From Drosophila miranda (lineage: Eukaryota; Arthropoda; Insecta; Diptera; Drosophilidae): a DNA stretch of 64,000 bases. Positions 1-10,702 of this stretch are shown here, piece after piece; position 1 is the stretch's first letter, and every line of letters starts with the position of its first letter. The position numbers were made by a program, and so were the translations under genes. The DNA lies in NCBI RefSeq assembly GCF_003369915.1, contig NC_046675.1, positions 930,001-994,000 on the forward strand. Direction: 5' to 3'. The notes under the pieces are model-generated. The model was not told the DNA's origin and searched no databases. It saw only the letters and a program-made list of their open reading frames with translations.

Positions 1-73
1 GCTTCTGCGCCTCCACCTCCGGCAGGAGTTTCAGCGCCTGTTCGTTGACCAATTGGAGCCAGTATTCCATCAT
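1..73 (-). CDS. 5' end of unidentified protein gene (partial)
   Basis: Read on the minus strand from an ATG at 73-71 (a second ATG follows at once, 70-68), the frame is open to the window edge. It encodes MMEYWLQLVNEQALKLLPEV and a few more residues, with strongly G/C-ending codons, as in Drosophila coding DNA. The DNA on the far side of the ATG turns abruptly AT-rich, which fits a leader or promoter. The helix-like, acidic sequence does not identify a family. An open frame also exists on the plus strand across the same bases (LRLHLRQEFQRLFVDQLEPV), so strand assignment is an inference from codon bias and the ATG position. Confidence 0.4.
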   Translation of the reverse strand, partial: MMEYWLQLVNEQALKLLPEVEAQK

Positions 74-1837
74 ACCTCGTATATATTTTTGTATATTTTT
101 TTCTATAATTTTATTCTAGCTGGAAAGTAAAACCAAATGAAACGAAACGAAAGGAATGGAATGCTGCTTCGATAAACACAAAAACATCTGACATTCGTGA
201 AATGATTGCTTCGATTGCTTTGAATTCCAATTCGAATGCTGCCCACAGGAGCCCAGGGGCAAGAGGAAGGGGCAAGGACTCTACATGCAGTGGCTGACAA
301 ATGCGCCGCTCGTCCCATGTCCCATTTCGCATGTCGGAGTGTGCCACAAAAGGTGGTAGAGGATAGAGGGTGGTACCATTCGAAGCATCGAAGCATGTCC
401 AGCAACAAACAAGGAGCGCAAATAAAGTCCACTCCATTACCGGCGGGACTTCAGGACTCCCATACGTGTGTGTCCTTTGTGTGCACTTCCTACGTCTGTG
501 TGGAAGGTTTTTTGGCCCCGGAAATTTGTCTTGCGGCTGGTGCTTGGTCCTTGGAGGTGTGATTTGTTTTTTAAATTTTCCGGGGCACTCCTTGAGGGAA
601 GTTCCGCCAGGAGTTGGCCAATTTGTCCCTGGAATTCCTTCCGTGAAACAGGGGTTTCCCTGTTTTCATAGGACTTTTGCAAATGGCAGTCACGTAGTAC
701 TTTCACTTGCATCAGCCCCCCAGACCCGTGCGAGTATTTGCCCAATGACATGCGGCAATTTTCCACTAAATTTGCTCCGTCAAACATATTTTCCAGACGG
801 TAGAGGAGAAGAGGAAGAGTCCTGCCCTGCTCTTGCCTCCCACTCTGCCCCTTCTCATAAGGAATTCAAATTAATACATTAACAATCTGGAGAGAGAGAT
901 AAGCGACCTTCAGGGATGGGAGGGAACTCCTCTCGCCAGGTAATAAGCGAAGAAGAGCTTCAGTTCGTGCCACAGTCTAGCATTGCTTGGTAGCAAGCAA
1001 TCTGCCTCAAGTGGCAGTTAGGGAGCGTGCCAAGTGCCACGGATTACACAAGAACCGGAGGGGGTGGGTGGGTTGGCAAGGGGCGATGGTTAACCGCCAC
1101 AAAGGTATTTATCCCCATTGTGCTTCGTGGCGTCGTGGATTGGATTAAGTGCTGTTGCTCTCAAATTAGGTGAGTGTCGTCACGTGACACAAGATGTGGC
1201 AGGAAGATGAGGCTGAAAATTAGGCTGAAGGTGGCCGTAACGATGGGGTAGGTATACAGGGGAAATGTAGCTCCAAAAGGAGGTTGAACTCGATCAGAAA
1301 AGAGGAGGAGCAGATTAGAATTCTCCTCAATGCAGCACTTTGGCTATGGCTCTTCGTCCAAACAGAGCATAGCCCCTTGAAGGTCCTACTTTCCTGGAGT
1401 CTCGCCAGGCGACAGACATATCTGCTCTACTCTTCTTCGGTTACACTTCATAAATCTAAAGAATTATGAGCCGTAACGCAGACGGAAACGGAGTGCAACC
1501 GCAATGGCAACACGTCCGTGTCGGTGTCCACCAGCAAGAGACAAAGGGACACAGAGAAAGAGAGGGAGGAGAAGAGCAGGGAGTGCCAAAAGGGAGCCCT
1601 GAACAGGTAATAACGGTTGCACGATTGGTTGCCCCTGACAATTTCTGTGAAAATTTACAAGCTCCAAATGGAAAAGGAAGGGCAGACACAACACCCAGGG
1701 AAAACATTCTTAAATGTTTTTTCGTTTCATTTTATACTTACCTAAAATGTTCGTAGGTTAATATTTCCAATAAATCTATGAAAGATTCAAATTTTTAGAT
1801 CTCTATATCTGTATAATTTACAACTCACTTTTTCCAG
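74..1837. other. non-coding DNA
   Basis: No reading frame here has convincing coding character. Several GT-rich donor-like sites are present (for example the GTGAGT at about 1170), and the stretch could contain introns of the gene whose last exon starts at 1838, but I cannot define any upstream exon. Confidence 0.45.
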
Positions 1838-1975
1838 TATTTGACAGTCATTGCTTGGATGACGGGGTCGTTGTCGAATTTGCTAGAGTTGCACGACGAT
1901 ACCTGGAAGGAGGTTGCCCATCTGCCAGCTTATTTTGCCATTCGCGTGCTTACGTCGCAGCTATCGTATCTTTAA
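1838..1975 (+). CDS. orphan 3'-terminal coding exon, unknown protein
   Basis: A good acceptor (pyrimidine-rich CACTTTTTCCAG ending at 1837) is followed by 45 codons and a TAA at 1973-1975. The peptide starts YLTVIAWMTGSL and ends RVLTSQLSYL. Third positions are mostly G or C in this frame; the other open frame across the exon has poor codon bias. It contains tryptophans and a mix of helix-forming residues typical of real protein. There is no ATG at the front, so it must be spliced to upstream exons that I could not place. I do not recognise the family. Confidence 0.45.
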   Translation, partial: YLTVIAWMTGSLSNLLELHDDTWKEVAHLPAYFAIRVLTSQLSYL

Positions 1976-4480
1976 TTGAAGACGGAAAACTTATGTATTT
2001 ATTTGTGAAAGTATAAGCACTAATTTTATTTTGTAAATGGAATTATTAGTATTAATTCTATGAAATACTAATGAAAAAAGACTTTATTTATTTGGGCTCT
2101 ATTTATTTCCCCAGTGAATCCCCCCAGCCGGCGGCAGCCGTGCAATGTATCGGATTACCGCAGCTGCAGCACGAGTTTCAACCTCTTTTCTCCCTTTCCC
2201 CTTTCTCTCTTTCTCTGTCTTTCTGCATCGCCTCGAATTTTATGATTCCCATAATTCGATGTCGCATAGAGTTTTATGGGCGGACAATCGATGGCATTGA
2301 TTTTTGCCGGATCAGATTGTTCCTTGAGGCAAGAATCGCCTTCAAGTGGAGGTTGAAGTTCAAAGCGATGCGACGCGACGTGGCAATCGCTTTAATTGAG
2401 TTGCGCCACGGCCTCATGCCTTTGTGCCTCATGGCCATGCCCCGTGTCCCGTGCCTCATGCATATGCGGGGCTCAATTAAAAGTGCGCCAAGAAAAAGAC
2501 AGAAAGACAAACAAAAACGAACTCCTTTTCCTTTGAGGGGGGTGCCACAGCCACAGCCACCGTCTGGCCTGATTCGAAGTAGATGTCTGCAAGTGACTCG
2601 AGCCTTGAGTCCTGAGGAGTCCTGTGTCCTGTGTCTTGAGAGTCCCCTGTCTGTTGACATTTCGCGGTATGGAAAAAATTAAATTAAAATGCAAATTAGG
2701 CATTCCTGTGGCTGTGGCTGTGGCAGAGTCGTCTGGATTGCAGTCTTCCCCTTCTTCCTTTTTGGCAGCAGGTCCTTGAGGAGCGGCAGCAGGTTACCAA
2801 AAAGTGACAAATTGCTGTAAACACCGAATCGTTACGTATACGCCTCGGGGGACCTACAGGAAGGATACTGGAAGGCCCTCGACTGTCACCTACTAAAAGG
2901 ATGAGAGGAGAGGAGAGAGTCCTACCTAGTGTTTTATTTTATCTCCCAAGAAGTCCTTGGGACTTCCTTTGCTGCCAAGATGAATGTTTTTTTTATTTCT
3001 GCGCCCCTTGACTTTTTCTCCACAGTTTTCCTCCATTTTTTTTTGTGGTAAATTATGCAAAGTAGTTGCGTAATACCCTTGTTACAATAATTTAATCTTG
3101 TAATCTGTTTCTGTGTCTCCCGTTCGGCTTTCGGCGGGGCCACAAGGGAGGGAGCAAGTGCCATAAATAATTCACTGGAATCTGCCTCTGCACGAGGCTT
3201 CTGGCTGAGATGGTTCCTTCAAGCGAAGGCATCTTCAAGGAATCTCCTTTCGCATTTTTAATTTCAAGGTAAACAAGCGAAGCATCCAGAAACGGAATCC
3301 TAATGAGAGGAATCCTCCACTCAAGGTGACTTCTGCCTCTTCTGCGACACAACCCTCTCTCTTTGCCTCTCTCTCTCTACCTCAAAGATTGACATTTCAG
3401 AGCGGAGCAAAGGCCCGTAATTCAATTTCCGCGGAAGCTGAAAGCTGAAACAAAAATAAAAGTAAAAGGCGCAAAGTTTTCCAAAAAGCCAACCCCTTTT
3501 CCATTTCTGATTGGGAGATGGAGTGGGATGGGAGGATTATCTGCGGCTGGCTAATTATGGGACCATCCTTTGAGGAGCAGGTCCTGCCCCTGTCTCCCCG
3601 TCACCACATCCTACCCCTAAGGAGCACACGTCAGGCCATAAATCAGCTGCCAGGGAAATGTAAATCCAGAAAACCCAGCGAAAAGCGAAAAGAAATCGCA
3701 GACAACATAAAATTTCAATAACATTCTTGTTTTCGTGCCACAAGGTGCACAAACGAGAGGCAATAACACACAAAAGTACAAAAGCAGGAAGAGAAAGGGG
3801 AAGAAGCAGGAGAAACGGAAGCAATACACGTTGACACGTCGCACGGATACAAAATGTGGCGCTGTTAGTTCCGCAGCTAGACAAAGGACCAGGGCCAGGA
3901 CCAGGACCAGGACCACGACATGGGATACAAAACGGAGGACGAAGGACATCGGAGCAGCGTAATGTAACGGAAACTCTATTGAATTGCGATAAAAATCGCG
4001 TTTGCCAGGCTGGTGTTCCTTTTTGCCATCTAGAATGTAGAATCCTCCTCCTCCTCCAGCAAAAGGATGCACGGCAAAAAGAAGGAGACACGGGCTTAGC
4101 CAGTTTAAAGGATACTTTGCGGCTTGTCAACAGGCGGCAAAATTTATTGCAAATGTACGCCAAAATGAGTTGCACGAGTTCTTCGATGTGTTCGGTGTGT
4201 GGTGCGTGTCTAGAGAGGGGTATGATGATTTTGAGGAGGGGATGCAAGGGACATATGTGGGATAAATGGAAAGGTGTCTTAGGGTGTAGAAATGTATTCC
4301 TCCATTTGATTTTCCCGAAGTTCCAACAAAAAAGGCGATAAATCAGCTAATAATCATTACTCCGATTTACTTCAGCCACCGTTGGCTTTGGTTCACAGCA
4401 TTCGAAGCTCACTAATTAAACACCTTATTATTTCCATTCAAACGATACGTTCAAGTCGGCCTTCACTTTTTAAACAAACG
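1976..4480. other. non-coding DNA upstream of P4H-A
   Basis: Frames in this stretch are short, overlap on both strands and look random. A short hexamer array (units GGACCA/GGGCCA) lies at 3888-3913 and produces a spurious Gly-Pro repeat in one frame. Nothing else is supported. Confidence 0.55.
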
Positions 4481-4491
4481 AAATAGCACAA

Positions 4492-4571
4492 AATAAAAGG
4501 TATTTTCTGCTTTCCAGATGATATGTTGTGCTTTTGATGACTGTTTGTAACTTATCACATTCAACACTACA
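4492..4571 (+). promoter_or_regulatory. P4H-A start region and short leader
   Basis: The sequence from CCAGATGATATG at 4514 to the P4H-A ATG at 4572 is almost the same as that in front of P4H-C (10696-10753), where CAG is the likely transcription start. The match stops just upstream of that point. P4H-A has only a weak AATAAAAG at 4492-4499, about 22 nt from the presumed start, where P4H-C has a proper TATA box at the normal distance. A GATA-type site (TTATCA) sits at 4552-4557. An ATG at 4518 opens a 10-codon frame ending at 4550, but if transcription starts at about 4516 it lies too close to the cap to matter. Confidence 0.4.
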
Positions 4572-6725
4572 ATGCTGCCACTCCTGATCCTCATAATCCT
4601 TACGAGTGCTGCTGGTCAGAGTCAGAGTCAGACGAGCACGGAAACTAGCTCCTATCCACCCAAGGAGTTTATGACCTCAATGGCAGACCGAATGGAGCTG
4701 CTCCTGCTGGACAGGGAGCTGATCTCAAACCTCGTGCAATATGCTGAAGAGTTGCAGGAAAAAGTCGACGTTCTGCAGAGGTGAGACTCGAGATAACGGG
4801 ATCCGACCCTCGTTTCAATCGCTTGGGTGGGGTTGGGTGCTCTCACAGATGTGCAAAGGCGATGCGGATACCTCTCGAGGCTTCGAAGGGCAGGGAGGAG
4901 GAGTACCTATCGAATCCGCTGCACAGTTTCCAACTCATCCGACACATGCATGAGGACTGGCGGCATTTGGAGAAGTTCATGCGACAGCCTGTGGGGCAGG
5001 GTGAGTGCACATCTACGAAAGAATAATGGATATAATCGCCACGCTTTCTATTCAGATCAGATTAATATCCTCAAAAACAAGGCAACAAAATTTCCTTCAG
5101 TAGAAGAGACTGAGGATGCCACGGAGGCTATTTATCGGATTATTCTCACCTATAATGTGGAGCCAGCGGATCTTGTCCAGGGGCTAATCGATGGCGTGCA
5201 GTACAAGTAGGTCTCCAGCAGGCTTACTCTACTTCAGCCGTTTATTCCAAAATCCTTCTGCAGCAGTAGCATTTCAGTCATAGATTGCTTCTCTCTTGGA
5301 AGCCTATTCTTCCAGTGGGGCGAGTACGGCAAGGCTGCAGAACTGTTAGCCTACTCCTTGGACCTGATAAATCCAGAGTATTATTCGGTCTACGATGTGC
5401 TGGGATTGGCCTCAAGTGAAGTCTTAATGCTCCTGGCCCGCTGCCTAGTGGAGATGGGTGAGTGATCATGATCCGACATTCCTCTGCTGAAGATCTATCT
5501 CTCATTCATTATCAGACATGGAGAAGGACGCTCGAACGACACTGATGGGCCACCCAGCTCTGGCGGAGCACTCGGAGCGTCTGCTCACCCTCTACAGAAA
5601 CACGAGACACGTCCCTGTTTCGTGGGAACTGATGCCCTTTCTTCCCGAGGAATTCAATCAGATCTGCCGCTCCTCGCACCAAAATAAACCCTCGCGTCTG
5701 CACTGTCGCTACAATACCACAACCACTCCCTTCCTGCGCCTGGGCCCCCTACGGATGGAGGAGCTCTCGCTGGATCCTTATATCGTGGTCTACCACAATG
5801 TTCTCTCCGACGCGGAAATAGCCGAAGTGGAGAGAGTTACTGAGCCGCTTCTGAAACGCAGTGTCGTGTTTGATGGAAAGGGAAATAAGATGTCCACCAG
5901 CAAGAAGCGCTCAGCCCTGGGCGCCTGGCTCCCCGACGATAATATGGACGTCTCGGGCCGGTCAGTGATACAACGTATCTTCAGGCGCATACACGACCTA
6001 ACCGGCTTAATAATGAACGATCGTCAGGACATGCAGCTGATAAAATACGGCTACGGTGGCCACTACGATATCCACTTCGACTACTTTAATACCTCCTCTC
6101 CGATCACCAAGGCCAGAGGCGACCGCATGGCCACTGTCATCTTCTACGTGAGTCTGATCGAAGCTCTTTTTGAAGGATAACTGAAGGATTACCTCTCTCT
6201 CCCTCGAAGCTGAACGATGTGAAACACGGCGGCTCCACTGCCTTTACCGATCTACAGCTTAAGGTCCCCTCGGAGCGGGGCAAGGTCCTCTTTTGGTACA
6301 ATATGCGGGGGGAGACACACGATCTGGACAGTCGAACCCTTCACGGTGCCTGCCCCGTCATCGATGGCACCAAAACAAGTGAGTATTTCTTGTCGGCTTT
6401 CATTCCTCCAGCTAAAATGTGTCATCTCTTTTGCAGTCCTTTCCTGCTGGATACACGAGCTGGATCAAATGTTTATCCAGCCCACCTATCGGCCAGGGAA
6501 TAAACACTCATAGAGCATCAAGATGTGGTATATTAAATTTTTGCCATAGCCAGAAGGAAGAGTTTTCCAGAAAGGGGTGGCGATACTCTGTTGGGGTTTC
6601 CATAGATTACTTAGTTTCATTCTTTTTTGAAACGAACAGTCCCAGCAACCTGACCGAACTTGGAAAATTCGGAGGATTCCCATAGTACTTCCTGAAAATC
6701 CAATATTCTCTGTAACAATATATTC
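4514..6725 (+). repeat. duplicated 2.2 kb unit, copy 1
   Basis: The stretch from just before the P4H-A leader to about 210 nt past its stop codon recurs at 10695-12905, same orientation, offset about 6.18 kb. Similarity includes introns and the 3' flank (ATTAAATTTTTGCCATAGCC and what follows in both), so the copying was of DNA, not of mRNA. The boundary on the left falls close to the putative transcription start. Confidence 0.9.
4572..6513 (+). CDS. prolyl 4-hydroxylase alpha subunit (P4H-A)
   Basis: Catalytic alpha subunit of the ER prolyl 4-hydroxylase, which with PDI hydroxylates proline in collagen-like chains using Fe(II), 2-oxoglutarate, O2 and ascorbate. Exons: 4572-4780, 4849-5000, 5056-5206, 5264-5457, 5516-6147, 6210-6378, 6437-6513; 527 residues, a normal length for the family. 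In order: signal peptide (about 1-15), N-terminal dimerisation domain (about 20-170), TPR-type peptide-binding domain (about 171-250), dioxygenase domain (about 265-520). Iron ligands H422, D424 and H491 and the 2-oxoglutarate lysine K501 are present. The first catalytic-domain cysteine pair (CRSS...HCRYN) is kept, but the usual C-terminal RPC is replaced by QPTYRPG. Nearly identical to P4H-C except in exon 4, where the TPR helix reads GKAAELLAYSLDL and lacks the tryptophan usual in this helix. Has one intron (5001-5055) found otherwise only in P4H-C. Confidence 0.93.
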
Positions 6726-6791
6726 TTTATGAAAAAATTCTTCCAAATTCCATTAAAAGTGTATCATGTCTAGCAGACTATTGAAGATTAA

Positions 6792-6797
6792 AATAAA
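6792..6797 (+). terminator. polyadenylation signal candidate, P4H-A
   Basis: AATAAA, 280 nt past the P4H-A stop codon, just beyond the end of the duplicated unit. It is the first canonical hexamer on this strand after the gene. Confidence 0.45.
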
Positions 6798-7420
6798 TAC
6801 ATAGGCTTTTGGTCATTTTAAATGGAACTAGAGCACATAAGATTTGTCATTAGATTTGTTTCAAAAGATAGAATCTATCTATCAGGTGTCGGACACCTTT
6901 GTGACTTCGATAAGAAGTAATGCGTGGTACGGGAGTGGGAGTGGGGCCAACCAACGTGCTCACACGCACATTTTCGTAATCTTTGATTTTTTCGTCTGTT
7001 CTTCCTGTTCGTTCCTACAGTCGACAGTCAAAAAAGTTTTCCTTGCGCAAAAGTTCAACAAATTGCTGTTCTTAATTATTTACTTCGCAGTCACGAAACA
7101 CGTAGCACATATACACAAATAGATCAAAGCATACTTGATTATGTTTACATTTTGTACAGTATATTTGAATATTGTTCATACAATCTCGATTACAAAATTG
7201 TGGGTTTTTGGGAAGAAGGTGAAAAATGGATTAGCCTATTCGCATGGCCACCAAATGTGAGGAAGTGTTTGTTTAAAATCACTTGAAAGGAGTAACACTC
7301 CCGCCGAATAATTTTGGACAATGCCAGAACTGTGGAATTTATGACTTATCCCTTTTAAATGTCATTGTTCTTTAGTGCCTGTATCTAATCTGTTCCTGTT
7401 TCTAATACATTCCAATGATT
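6798..7420. other. AT-rich spacer
   Basis: Lies between the 3' end of P4H-A and the converging minus-strand genes. AT-rich, with no coding frame or repeat I can support. Confidence 0.5.
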
Positions 7421-7689
7421 TTAATCCAATTCTACCTCATCTCGGATAAATTTGATCTTTTTTATGGCCTCGCGCACACAGTAGCCCAAAGCGAAGCCGT
7501 GATGCTGCGATTTGAAAGAACTTTGAAAGCTCTGGTTTTATCAGCAACCTTTGTGCCTACCATCAATACTCTATGATATAGTGGTCCAATTTTCAACAAA
7601 TTTTTGTGGGCTATGTACAAGCACGTAATTGAATCTTTGTCTTGTTGGGATCTTAGCTTCAAAGCAAGTGTTTTAATCCTCTGTTCCCA
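7421..7689 (-). CDS. possible last two exons of an unidentified gene
   Basis: On the minus strand an open stretch of 43 codons (7689-7561, WEQRIKTLALKL to LYHRVLM) ends at a GT (GTAGGC). A 56-nt segment with a pyrimidine-rich end leads to a CAG at 7505, and 27 more codons follow (HHGFALGYCVREAIKKIKF to DEVELD) with a TAA at 7423-7421. The two parts join in frame, and the intron size is the Drosophila norm. Weak points: the donor is not a strong match, the acceptor in front of 7689 is poor, and no upstream exon is certain. The frame begins only 138 nt past the P4H-B stop on the same strand, so it could be a decayed gene or an alternative tail. Family unknown. Confidence 0.35.
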
Positions 7690-7827
7690 CTCAAATTACC
7701 CTCACTTAGAGGATATATTACTCTTAACAGCTAAGAGAAGATTTCCCAGAGCGCCGCTCTTCAAAAATATTATCAGCGAGTCAGTACTTGAGTCGCTGCA
7801 CCCGTGCGCTATTCAACAGCTGAAGTC

Positions 7828-9710
7828 TTAATTAAATTGCCTATAGTCCTTCTGCCGAGGTGGATGGTAGGTAGACTTCACAAACATCTGATCCCACTCG
7901 TATATCCAGCGCGCCATCACTGTACGGAAAAAATAATAGTTATATGTCGACATACTATCTACGCGAGTATACAGATACATCCTCCCGACTCACCCATTTT
8001 AGTGCCAACGATAACGGGACAGGCGCCGTGGAGGGTGCGATAGTCAAGGTCGTATGTCTCGCCATCCATGTTGTGCCAGAAGAGGACTGCGCCCCGCTCC
8101 GTGGGCACCACCAGATCCAAATTGGGGAAGGCAGTGGCCCCCCCATGCTCCACATCGTTCAGCTGTGCAAACATAATCTAGAGAAATGAGTCGAAATTCT
8201 TTGGATTCCACTGGGAGTACCCACGTAGAAGATCACGGTGGCAATGCGATCACCATGGAGACGGGAGGTCTCTGTGTGCACGCTGAAGAAGTCGTGGTGG
8301 GGCACGTAGATCCCGCCAAAGCCGTACTTTAGAAATTGAATACGTCTCATGCTCGCTAGCACGAGGCCCGTGAGATCCGTCATTCGTTTCTGAATGCACT
8401 CCACCAGCTGTATATCCTCTGTCACCAACTTGGGGTTCGGGATCCCGACTTCATCGGCGGAGCGGACGGGTGAGATTTTGGGCTTTTTTGTCTCCTTATC
8501 GAAGACGCGCGCGCGGTGTAGCAGAGGGGTGCTCATGTTTTCCAGCTTCGCCATCTCTTCGTCGCTCAGGACATTGTGGTACAGCACGATGTAGGGGTCC
8601 AAGGAGAGCTCCTCCATCCGTAGGGGGGCCAGTCGCAGGAAGGCTGTGGTTGTGGCATTGTAGCGACAATGCAGGCGCGAAGGCTTCGAGTGGGCTGCGG
8701 ATCCGTCCGTCTTCCGTCTGCTCATGGAACTGCAGAGGCGGTTAAATTTCTCTGTGAAGGCCCTGCTCCCAATGTTGATGGATTGCTGCGGTGGATGCTC
8801 CTGGAAGTGCGATACGATGTGGTAGGCCCTGTCCCCGAACGTCTTGTCCCCCCTCAGAAGAATCTGTGCCTCGTCGATTCTGTCTAAGGCCACCAGGCAG
8901 CGGGCCAGCAGAAGGGTAATGCCACTGCTCGTGGCCCCCAGCTCCTCGTAGTACTCCAGAGGTTGCTCCTCCATCAGATCTTGGGACAGGGTCAGCCACT
9001 TGATGGCTGTCTGGTAGTCGGCTACGTGGAAGTAGAACTTCCCCAGCGCCTGGCAGTCCAAAGCAGAGAGCCGACCCCTTTAAGAGCGAGGAATATCAAC
9101 AATCTGCATACAGGATCTCTCAGCGGTACCCACCTGTACTGGATGCCATCCAGGACTCCCTCGGCCACATCCTTCGGTTCGAGATTATGCGTGTGGACAA
9201 TGCGGAAAATTCCCCACATGGCCTCTGCCACATCGTCCGCCCCAGGAAGATGCTCCCGCATCAGCTCCAACGCAGCGATCTGCTCTTGCCCCACGAGTTG
9301 CTGCATGAGCCTCTCCACGGGGCCCCAGTCCTCGTGCAACGTGCGGATGAGCGGGAAACTGTGCAGCGGACTCGATAGGTACTCCTCCTCCCTGCCCTTT
9401 GCCTCGTCCAAAGCCCGCCGCCAATTCTCAGCCACTCTAAGACCACAGATTAGATCTAAGACCAGTCCCAGAAGAAACTCTCCCCCTTAACTCACCTCCT
9501 CAGCACACTGATCTTCTTCTGCAGCTCCTCCGCGTATGCGTTGAGATTCGCCGCCAGCTCGAAGTCCTGCTCCACAAGCTGCAGTCTGCTCTGCTCCGAG
9601 ACGACATAGTTCTTGCGGTGGGTGTGGTCTTTCACAGTCTCATCGTACCAGCCCTCAGCCACGGAGGCCAGGCCGAGTCCAAGTGCCAGCATCCGCATTA
9701 TGGGAGTCAT
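7828..9710 (-). CDS. prolyl 4-hydroxylase alpha subunit (P4H-B)
   Basis: ER prolyl 4-hydroxylase catalytic subunit. Exons in order: 9710-9496, 9436-9134, 9077-8225, 8162-7994, 7919-7828; 543 residues. The start at 9710 is chosen because it opens directly on a signal peptide (MTPIMRMLALGLGLASVAEG); an in-frame ATG at 9782 would add 24 residues that do not look like a leader. N-terminal domain about 25-172, TPR domain from about 173 with the usual tryptophan (QTAIKWLTL), dioxygenase domain about 285-535. Iron ligands H433, D435, H502 and lysine K512 are present; the HxD reads HHD. It lacks two introns found in P4H-A and P4H-C, so their exons 2+3 (152+151 nt) equal one 303-nt exon here and their exons 4+5 are fused. 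The C-terminus ends with no RPC cysteine. Groups with A and C by shared sequence (RMEELSLDPYIV). Convergent to A, divergent from C. Confidence 0.93.
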
Positions 9711-10666
9711 CTTTCGTGAGTATCGCTTTGCCAGCGAGTGGGTGATGGAAAATCGATGCATAAATAGCATGTCATCGGGCATTCGTTGCGGTCAAAAAGT
9801 GATGTAAATATGTAGCTGTATCAAACCACAGCTGGAAGTACGCTTGATAAGCACTGAATTGTGATGCCACTGATTTACGGGGAATGTAATAAAGAGGAGT
9901 ATGACAGGAACGCAACAAACACATTTTCAAATCGATTACCTGCATAAACAAACGGGAAGTCTCAATGCAATACAGAGCCCTAGTGCGTTCTCCAGACGCA
10001 ATCCGACACCGATCGCCAGCTGCAGTCGCGCCTTCTATGCAGGCCGACGCACGTCCCACCGCCTCCCACACGTAGGCCAACGTGCCGATCGCTTATCAGC
10101 CGCTCTCAAAAAGTCAACGACGCTGACGCTTTAAGCCGAAGTCGAAGCCGAAGCCGAAAGAAGCTTTAAGCTCCGCAGCCGAGGTGCAACGATCAACAGC
10201 TTATGAAGAATAAAACAGTTCCTTGTGAGACTTTCTAGAATTCTAGTGTACCAAGTTCCAAGTCAAATTTATAGGTACCGAAAAAACTCTATTATAATTC
10301 ACATCAGTTTCCATTGCAATCTTCAAACAGTGAATACTGCTCTCTGAGATTTGACAAACCATTCCTCTAAGACAATCATTGCCTGTTACCCAACAACCAT
10401 GTCGCTCTTTCCCTTTCTAACCCATACACACTGCTGCAGAGGAACACGCTCAACGCGCGCTTGCTTCATTTTGTCCCCTTTGATCCTCTCTGAGCGAGTC
10501 GTCTCTCTCCTGCGCACTCTCTCACTAACACCTACACAGCAATGGGACAGACAGTGGATAATAACAAACGGTAAATTGTAAAGAAGGCAACGAAAGAATA
10601 CCCTGAGAAAAATACTTGGTCCCGAGATACATACATATATTAGTACCACTTAAGAAAACTGCGGAA
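9711..10666. other. divergent intergenic region of P4H-B and P4H-C
   Basis: About 1 kb that must hold the start regions of both genes. On the B side there are two initiator-like TCAGTG sequences (minus strand, about 9853-9876), one followed by a GATA-type TTATCA. A short purine-rich run of AAGCCG units lies at 10133-10159. No coding frame is supported. Confidence 0.45.
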
Positions 10667-10702
10667 TATAAATAATATCAACCCCTTTCTGTTTTTCAGA
10701 TG
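10667..10702 (+). promoter_or_regulatory. P4H-C core promoter: TATA box plus initiator
   Basis: TATAAATA at 10667-10674 lies 31 nt upstream of the A in TCAG (10696-10699), the standard TATA-to-start spacing in flies. Transcription from 10698 would give a 56-nt leader before the ATG at 10754. A GATA-type TTATCA follows in the leader (10734-10739). The ATG at 10700 opens a 10-codon frame, but it is only 2 nt from the predicted cap. Confidence 0.6.

Noticed and set aside
1..95. Plus-strand reading of the left edge as an exon
   Set aside because: Open, but codon bias is poorer than on the minus strand and the donor (GTATAT) is weak; kept only as an alternative.
370..882. 170-codon frame on the plus strand
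   Set aside because: Overlaps long frames on both strands, has no codon bias and no family features; chance frame.
3856..4341. 161-codon plus frame and 230-codon minus frame around 3555-4341
   Set aside because: Both frames cover the same DNA and include Gly-Pro or Val-Leu runs produced by a hexamer repeat; composition is not protein-like.
5518..6180. Single 220-codon frame taken as a complete gene
   Set aside because: It is exon 5 of P4H-A; the first Met and the last residues past 6147 are not the true ends because splice sites at 5516 and 6147 fit the paralogs exactly.
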